Positions 60,953-64,000 of a stretch of 64,000 nt of DNA are shown one piece after another. The notes beneath the pieces are model-generated. The model saw only the letters and a program-made list of their open reading frames with translations. It had not been told where the DNA came from and searched no databases. The DNA lies in NCBI RefSeq assembly GCF_004365355.1, contig NZ_SODP01000003.1, forward strand, positions 248,001 to 312,000, read 5' to 3'. Each line of letters starts with the position of its first letter. Positions within the stretch are counted from its first letter, which is position 1. Source of the stretch: Kribbella pratensis. Its GTDB lineage: Bacteria > Actinomycetota > Actinomycetes > Propionibacteriales > Kribbellaceae. The position numbers and the translations under genes were made by a program.

Positions 60953-61605
60953 CCCGCCAACGTGATCCGCTCCAGGTCCGGAGCGTCGTCCGGCGGCGTC
61001 CCCTCGTAGACGAAGCCGAACAGCGCGCTCAGCGCGTCCTCGCCGAGCTCCAATGGATTGAAGTCGAACGGCTGCTTCTTCACCGCGACCGGCCGCTCGA
61101 CGACGACGAACTTGGTGAATTCGGCCCAATCGGCATCGTCCTGCTCGGCGCGCTCGCCGGCCCAGTACGGCTGCTCGAACGGGAGCGGTTCGCCGATGTT
61201 CTCCAGGATCCCGTCGTCCGGTGACAGGCTGAGCGACCGCCGCAGTACGCCGTTCTCCCACACCGCATAGGCGAACCAGCCCACGACGCTGTGCATCGCA
61301 TGCAGGTAGACCGTCCGTCCCTGCGCCTCGTCGACGAACCGCTGAGGCAGTTGAGAGGGGCGATCCTGGGCGGCCTCTTCGGTCAGGAGCACGGTGAGCC
61401 CTGGGTAGACCCCGGCATACACCGTGCCGTCTTCCGGGTTCGACTGGTCCGCGAGGGTGCCGTCCTGGAACGGGATCAGGCTGGCGCCCGGGTGGAGCCG
61501 TTCGACGACGGCCCGGGTGGCGGCCCGGTCGATCGGCGGGTGGTTTCGGAGTATGCCGGCGATGTCGGTGTCGGCGTACATGATCATCCAGTCCTTGGCG
61601 CCCAT
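60937..61605 (-). CDS. DUF6928-like conserved protein
   Basis: The 222-residue protein has MGAKDWMIMYADTDIAGILR, LPQRFVDEAQGRTVYLHAMHSVVGWFAYAVWENGVLRRSLSLSPD read across two strands, and FEQPYWAGE. These blocks match a family I know as DUF6928, widespread in actinobacteria. No catalytic residues are evident. It lies upstream of nothing in the same direction except the convergent pth2-like gene. Function is unknown. Confidence 0.65.
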   Translation of the reverse strand: MGAKDWMIMYADTDIAGILRNHPPIDRAATRAVVERLHPGASLIPFQDGTLADQSNPEDGTVYAGVYPGLTVLLTEEAAQDRPSQLPQRFVDEAQGRTVYLHAMHSVVGWFAYAVWENGVLRRSLSLSPDDGILENIGEPLPFEQPYWAGERAEQDDADWAEFTKFVVVERPVAVKKQPFDFNPLELGEDALSALFGFVYEGTPPDDAPDLERITLAGYRLS

Positions 61606-61615
61606 GCGGGACTTT

Positions 61616-62203
61616 CTACCGGATGACTCGGTAGTGGAGGTGGGTGACGCGGTCGCCTTGGACGATCCGGGGGTTGCCGAGGAGGACCTGCGGGCCGACG
61701 TACTCGCCGAAGAACTTGACGCCGGTGCCGAAGAGGACGGGGACCAGGTTGTAGGCGATCTCGTCGACGAGGCCGGCGGCGATTGCCTGGCCGGTGAGGT
61801 TGCCGCCGGTGATGCTGACGTCGTGGTCGCCGGCGTAGGCGCGCGCCTGGGCGATCGCTTCCTCGATGCCGTTGACGAACGTGAACGGCGCGTCCGGGAA
61901 CGGCCAGTCCGTCGGCGGCTTGTGGGTGACGACGAAGACGTGCTCGCCGACCGCCGGTACGCCGTTCCACCCGTTGGTGATCTCGAACAGGCGGCGCCCG
62001 ATCACGCACGAGCGGACGTTCGGCCAGGCCGCGTTGATGTAGTCGGCGCTCGCCTGGCTGAGGTGGAACGGCCGACCCGGGTCGGTCCCGTAGACCTCGA
62101 CCGGGCCGTTGCCGTACCAGTCGAACAGCGGCCCGACTCCGTCCTCGGTGTCGGCGACGAACCCGTCCAGGGAGACCGCCGCGGTGGCGATGACGTTGCC
62201 CAT
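61616..62203 (-). CDS. RibD C-terminal/DHFR-like reductase (1)
   Basis: The 195-residue protein of the dihydrofolate reductase superfamily has MGNVIATAAVSLDGFVAD, a FEITNGWNG loop, HVFVVTHKPP, and VSITGGNLTGQAI as the NADPH-binding turn. Members reduce pteridine- or riboflavin-type compounds or are uncharacterised. It follows the next listed gene in transcription with a gap of 5 bases, so it is the last gene of the arsR-led operon. Confidence 0.82.
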   Translation of the reverse strand: MGNVIATAAVSLDGFVADTEDGVGPLFDWYGNGPVEVYGTDPGRPFHLSQASADYINAAWPNVRSCVIGRRLFEITNGWNGVPAVGEHVFVVTHKPPTDWPFPDAPFTFVNGIEEAIAQARAYAGDHDVSITGGNLTGQAIAAGLVDEIAYNLVPVLFGTGVKFFGEYVGPQVLLGNPRIVQGDRVTHLHYRVIR

Positions 62204-62208
62204 GGCTA

Positions 62209-62811
62209 CTACTCCTTCACGATCCGGTAGGTGAGGTGTTGCGCGCTCGGAGTGGAGACGGCCTCGGTCAGCTCGAGCTTCAGCTCGGTCGCCGGCTCGG
62301 CCGGGAACAGCCGCGTCCCGTCACCGAGTACGACGGTTGCCACGTGCAACCGCAGTACGTCGGCCAGCCCGGCCGCCAGGACCTCGTGACAGATCTGACC
62401 GCCGCCCATCACCACGACGTCCTTGCCGTCGGCAACCTCCAGCCCGCGCGTGACCGCCTCGGCGGGGCTGCCGACGAACCGGAACCGGTCGCCGAGGCGA
62501 GTCTTCTCCGGGGGAGTGTGGGTGACGACGAAGATCGGCGGATTCACCTCGCCGGTCGGCTTCGCGCCGTACCCCATCTCCTCGCTCCAGCCGCCGGGCC
62601 CGTCGATGATGTCGAACAGGTTGCGGCCCTGGACCACGGCGCCGGTCTCCTCGAAGGCTGCGTCCAGCACGGCGCGGTCCGCGTCGTTCCCGTGGAAGAC
62701 CCAGTCGTGCAAGGCCATGCCGTTGTCGCCGAGCCCGTTGTCGAGACCGACGTTCGGCCCGGTGACGTAGCCGTCCAGTGAGACCGAGATGTCGACGACG
62801 ACCTGGCTCAT
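62209..62811 (-). CDS. RibD C-terminal/DHFR-like reductase (2)
   Basis: The 200-residue protein has VVVDISVSLDGYVTGPN, VVQGRNLFDII, IFVVTHTPP and VVVMGGGQICHEVL. It is a paralogue of the downstream gene. ATG 62811 overlaps the SRPBCC gene's stop (ATGA). Pairs of such reductases with an ArsR regulator and an SRPBCC protein are frequent in actinobacteria. Confidence 0.83.
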   Translation of the reverse strand: MSQVVVDISVSLDGYVTGPNVGLDNGLGDNGMALHDWVFHGNDADRAVLDAAFEETGAVVQGRNLFDIIDGPGGWSEEMGYGAKPTGEVNPPIFVVTHTPPEKTRLGDRFRFVGSPAEAVTRGLEVADGKDVVVMGGGQICHEVLAAGLADVLRLHVATVVLGDGTRLFPAEPATELKLELTEAVSTPSAQHLTYRIVKE

Positions 62812-63275
62812 GACTTCGCCAGCAGTTCGGCGAGGCGGTCCATGGAGTCGTTGATGCCGTTCTCCATGCCGTACTCGATCGACTGGTCGCGGGCGTCGAC
62901 CGACGGGAACACCGACTGCTGGTGCAGCCGTACGCCGTTGTCGGTCGGCTCGAGCGTCACCTTCTCCAGGCAGACCTCGCCCGGCGCGCCCTCCCACTCG
63001 AAGGTCTGGATGACGAGCTTGTCCTGCTCCACGGTGTGGAAGACGCCGCGGAACGCGTACTCACCGGAGTCGTCGCGGTGGATGTAGCGATACGTGCCAC
63101 CGGGCCGTACGTCGTACTCCTCGACGGTCGCGTCCAGGTTGCGCGGGCCGAGCCACTCGGCGACCAGATCGGGATCCGTCATGATCTTGAACAGCTGGGC
63201 CGGCGTGGCGGCGAACTCCCGGGTCACCTCGACGAACGGGGTGCCGGCCGGGGTGTTGATGACGGTGCCAGTCAT
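62808..63275 (-). CDS. SRPBCC (AHSA1/Bet v1-like) domain protein
   Basis: The 155-residue protein has the START-like fold: FVEVTREFAATPAQLFKIMTDPDLVAEWLGP at the N-terminus, YRYIHRDDSGEYAFRGVFHTV in the middle and a final amphipathic helix. It probably binds a hydrophobic ligand. ATG 63275 overlaps the arsR stop; the frame upstream is inside arsR and ignored. Confidence 0.87.
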   Translation of the reverse strand: MTGTVINTPAGTPFVEVTREFAATPAQLFKIMTDPDLVAEWLGPRNLDATVEEYDVRPGGTYRYIHRDDSGEYAFRGVFHTVEQDKLVIQTFEWEGAPGEVCLEKVTLEPTDNGVRLHQQSVFPSVDARDQSIEYGMENGINDSMDRLAELLAKS

Positions 63276-63610
63276 GATTCGTTCTCCTTCAACAGTGCTT
63301 CCATCCGTCGGAAGCGGCGTTCGGTTTCGAGCCGGTAGTTGTCGATCCAGCTCGTCAGGGCTTCGAGGGCGGCCGGCACCAGGTGGCACGGGCGGCGCTG
63401 GCCGTCCCGGGTCCGGGTGATCAGCCCGGCGGCCTCGAGCACCTGGATGTGCCGCGACACCGCCTGCTTGGTGATCGGGAACGGTTCGGCCAGCTCGTTC
63501 ACCGTGGCCGGTCCGCGCGACAGCCGCGCGATCATCGCCCGCCGGACCGGGTCGGCGAGCGCCGCGAACGACCGGTCGAGCTGATCATCATCAACTGTCA
63601 TGTTTATCAA
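63272..63610 (-). CDS. ArsR family transcriptional regulator
   Basis: This 112-residue winged-helix repressor has RSFAALADPVRRAMIARLSRG, VNELAEPFPITKQAVSRHIQVLEAAGLI as the recognition region, and a wing RDGQRRPCHL. It has no metal-binding ELCVCDL motif, so it is of the non-metal type that often controls SRPBCC genes. TTG 63610 has AAGGAA well spaced upstream; ATG 63601 is the alternative. It heads a four-gene operon and likely represses its own promoter. Confidence 0.87.
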   Translation of the reverse strand: MINMTVDDDQLDRSFAALADPVRRAMIARLSRGPATVNELAEPFPITKQAVSRHIQVLEAAGLITRTRDGQRRPCHLVPAALEALTSWIDNYRLETERRFRRMEALLKENES

Positions 63611-63637
63611 CCATTTCCTTGATCAACTGATGTGTTG

Positions 63638-63667
63638 AATATAGGACGAGGCTCCGCAAGCCGTCAA
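63638..63667 (-). promoter_or_regulatory. promoter of the arsR operon
   Basis: On the minus strand TTGACG (63667-63662) and TATATT (63643-63638) are 18 bases apart. Downstream, TTGAT occurs twice (CAGTTGATCAAGG and GGTTGATAAAC), a possible ArsR operator. Confidence 0.7.
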
Positions 63668-63680
63668 CCCGCCAGCTTTA

Positions 63681-63721
63681 GCAACCTTGGTTGACACTTC
63701 GGCTTTGTCAACCTAAGTTGC
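63681..63721. promoter_or_regulatory. 41-bp palindromic operator over the HTH gene promoter
   Basis: The left arm GCAACCTTGGTTGACA (63681-63696) and right arm TGTCAACCTAAGTTGC (63706-63721) are complementary at 14 of 16 positions around a 9-base spacer. The central eight pairs are perfect. It covers both -35 and -10 boxes. Confidence 0.8.
63691..63719 (+). promoter_or_regulatory. promoter of the terminal HTH gene
   Basis: TTGACA (63691-63696) and TAAGTT (63714-63719) are 17 bases apart, a consensus -35 with a good -10. The -10 box ends 6 bases before ATG 63726, so the mRNA is leaderless. Confidence 0.85.
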
Positions 63722-63725
63722 TTAC

Positions 63726-63950
63726 ATGACCGAGTTGGTGGATCCCGAGGACCCGGCGGCCGGGTTGGCCGCGGTGGTGGCGTTGCGCCGGCTGGCTGAC
63801 CGGCTCGAGGACAGTCAGGTGGAGCGCGCGATGCGGTCCGGCTGGAGCTGGGCCGAGGTGGCCGAGGTGCTGGGGGTCACCCGGCAGGCGGTGCACAAGA
63901 AACATGCCCGGCGGCTGCTCGCCGCCGGCGTTGCCCTGAGGAGGCGCTGA
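63726..63950 (+). CDS. small helix-turn-helix protein
   Basis: This 74-residue protein ends in a DNA-binding motif: MRSGWSWAEVAEVLGVTRQAVHKKHARRL (about residues 37-65; recognition helix VTRQAVHKKH). It has no ligand domain. It is leaderless and covered by the 41-bp palindrome, so autoregulation is likely. Its stop overlaps the start of the next gene (TGATG), implying a two-gene unit in which the partner may be the effector domain. Confidence 0.82.
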   Translation: MTELVDPEDPAAGLAAVVALRRLADRLEDSQVERAMRSGWSWAEVAEVLGVTRQAVHKKHARRLLAAGVALRRR

Positions 63951-64000
63951 TGTCGACCGATGTTCGCTCGATCCTGGTGCGGGCGGCCCGCGTCGAGGCC
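63950..64000 (+). CDS. partial gene, possibly Clp N-terminal-domain protein (cut by window end)
   Basis: Only the first 17 residues are present (STDVRSILVRAARVEA after the start Met). ATG 63950 overlaps the HTH stop and has GAGGAGG 7 bases upstream. The beginning resembles Clp N-terminal-domain proteins, which are often coupled to a small HTH gene in actinobacteria, but the fragment is too short for a firm call. Confidence 0.5.
   Translation, partial: MSTDVRSILVRAARVEA

Overview
The window is high-GC actinomycete DNA. Gene order fits this: groES-groEL1, a SigD/ShbA-type sigma factor with an RsdA-type anti-sigma factor, guaB, guaB3, a ChoD-type oxidoreductase and guaA form a block that also occurs, in related order, in Mycobacterium and Streptomyces. 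Other actinobacterial hallmarks are two groEL genes under CIRCE elements, BsaP after bioB, an Rv2578c-type radical SAM protein, many GTG starts, and many genes whose -10 box (TANNNT) lies 5-7 bases before the start codon, which implies leaderless mRNAs. A Kribbella/Nocardioidaceae-like source is my best guess, with low certainty. I see no rRNA, tRNA, IS element, CRISPR array or prophage.

Layout. 1-5.6 kb: HrcA-type heat-shock locus groES-groEL1, an acetyltransferase, a TetR regulator, then sigD-rsdA. 5.6-9.5 kb: guaB, guaB3, a hydrolase and an L7/L12-like protein. 9.5-15.3 kb: a DinB/SnoaL fusion, a TPR protein, a succinate-semialdehyde dehydrogenase and a ChoD-like GMC oxidoreductase. 15.3-15.9 kb: a structured non-coding region with intrinsic terminators on both strands. 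15.9-24.8 kb: biotin genes in two blocks, bioB-bsaP and bioA-bioF-bioD-P450. Between the blocks lie a MiaA-like protein, two tiny disordered proteins with matching ECF-type promoters, and a zeta-toxin-like pair. 25-33.5 kb: guaA, a TetR/NmrA pair, an SOS-boxed radical SAM gene, map with an XRE regulator, a CapA-like lipoprotein, and an rRNA-methyltransferase-like gene behind a leaderless upstream ORF. 33.8-41.9 kb: an asymmetric heterodimeric ABC exporter, GDPD, PspC, and a frameshifted SigE-family sigma gene beside two PASTA-tailed membrane paralogues. 42-45 kb: groEL2 and a GH6 glycosidase.

The most notable system spans 46.7-58.9 kb on the minus strand. It is a tight ten-gene operon: TelA-like protein, small partner, CbbX-like AAA ATPase, GlnX-like membrane sensor, GlnH-like lipoprotein, coiled-coil protein, PknG-like kinase, PP2C phosphatase, von Willebrand A protein and FHA protein. 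It joins the GlnH-GlnX-PknG amino-acid-sensing pathway of mycobacteria to a vWA/PP2C/kinase set like the TerY-P triad of tellurite-resistance systems. The kinase, phosphatase and FHA protein share the same short zinc-ribbon motif, which suggests one physical complex.

59-64 kb: thyA-folA, a Pth2-type peptidyl-tRNA hydrolase, a DUF6928-like protein, two RibD/DHFR-like reductases with an SRPBCC protein and an ArsR regulator, and finally a small HTH gene under a large palindromic operator, translationally coupled to a gene cut by the window end.

All assignments come from reading motifs and context by eye; no database search was run.
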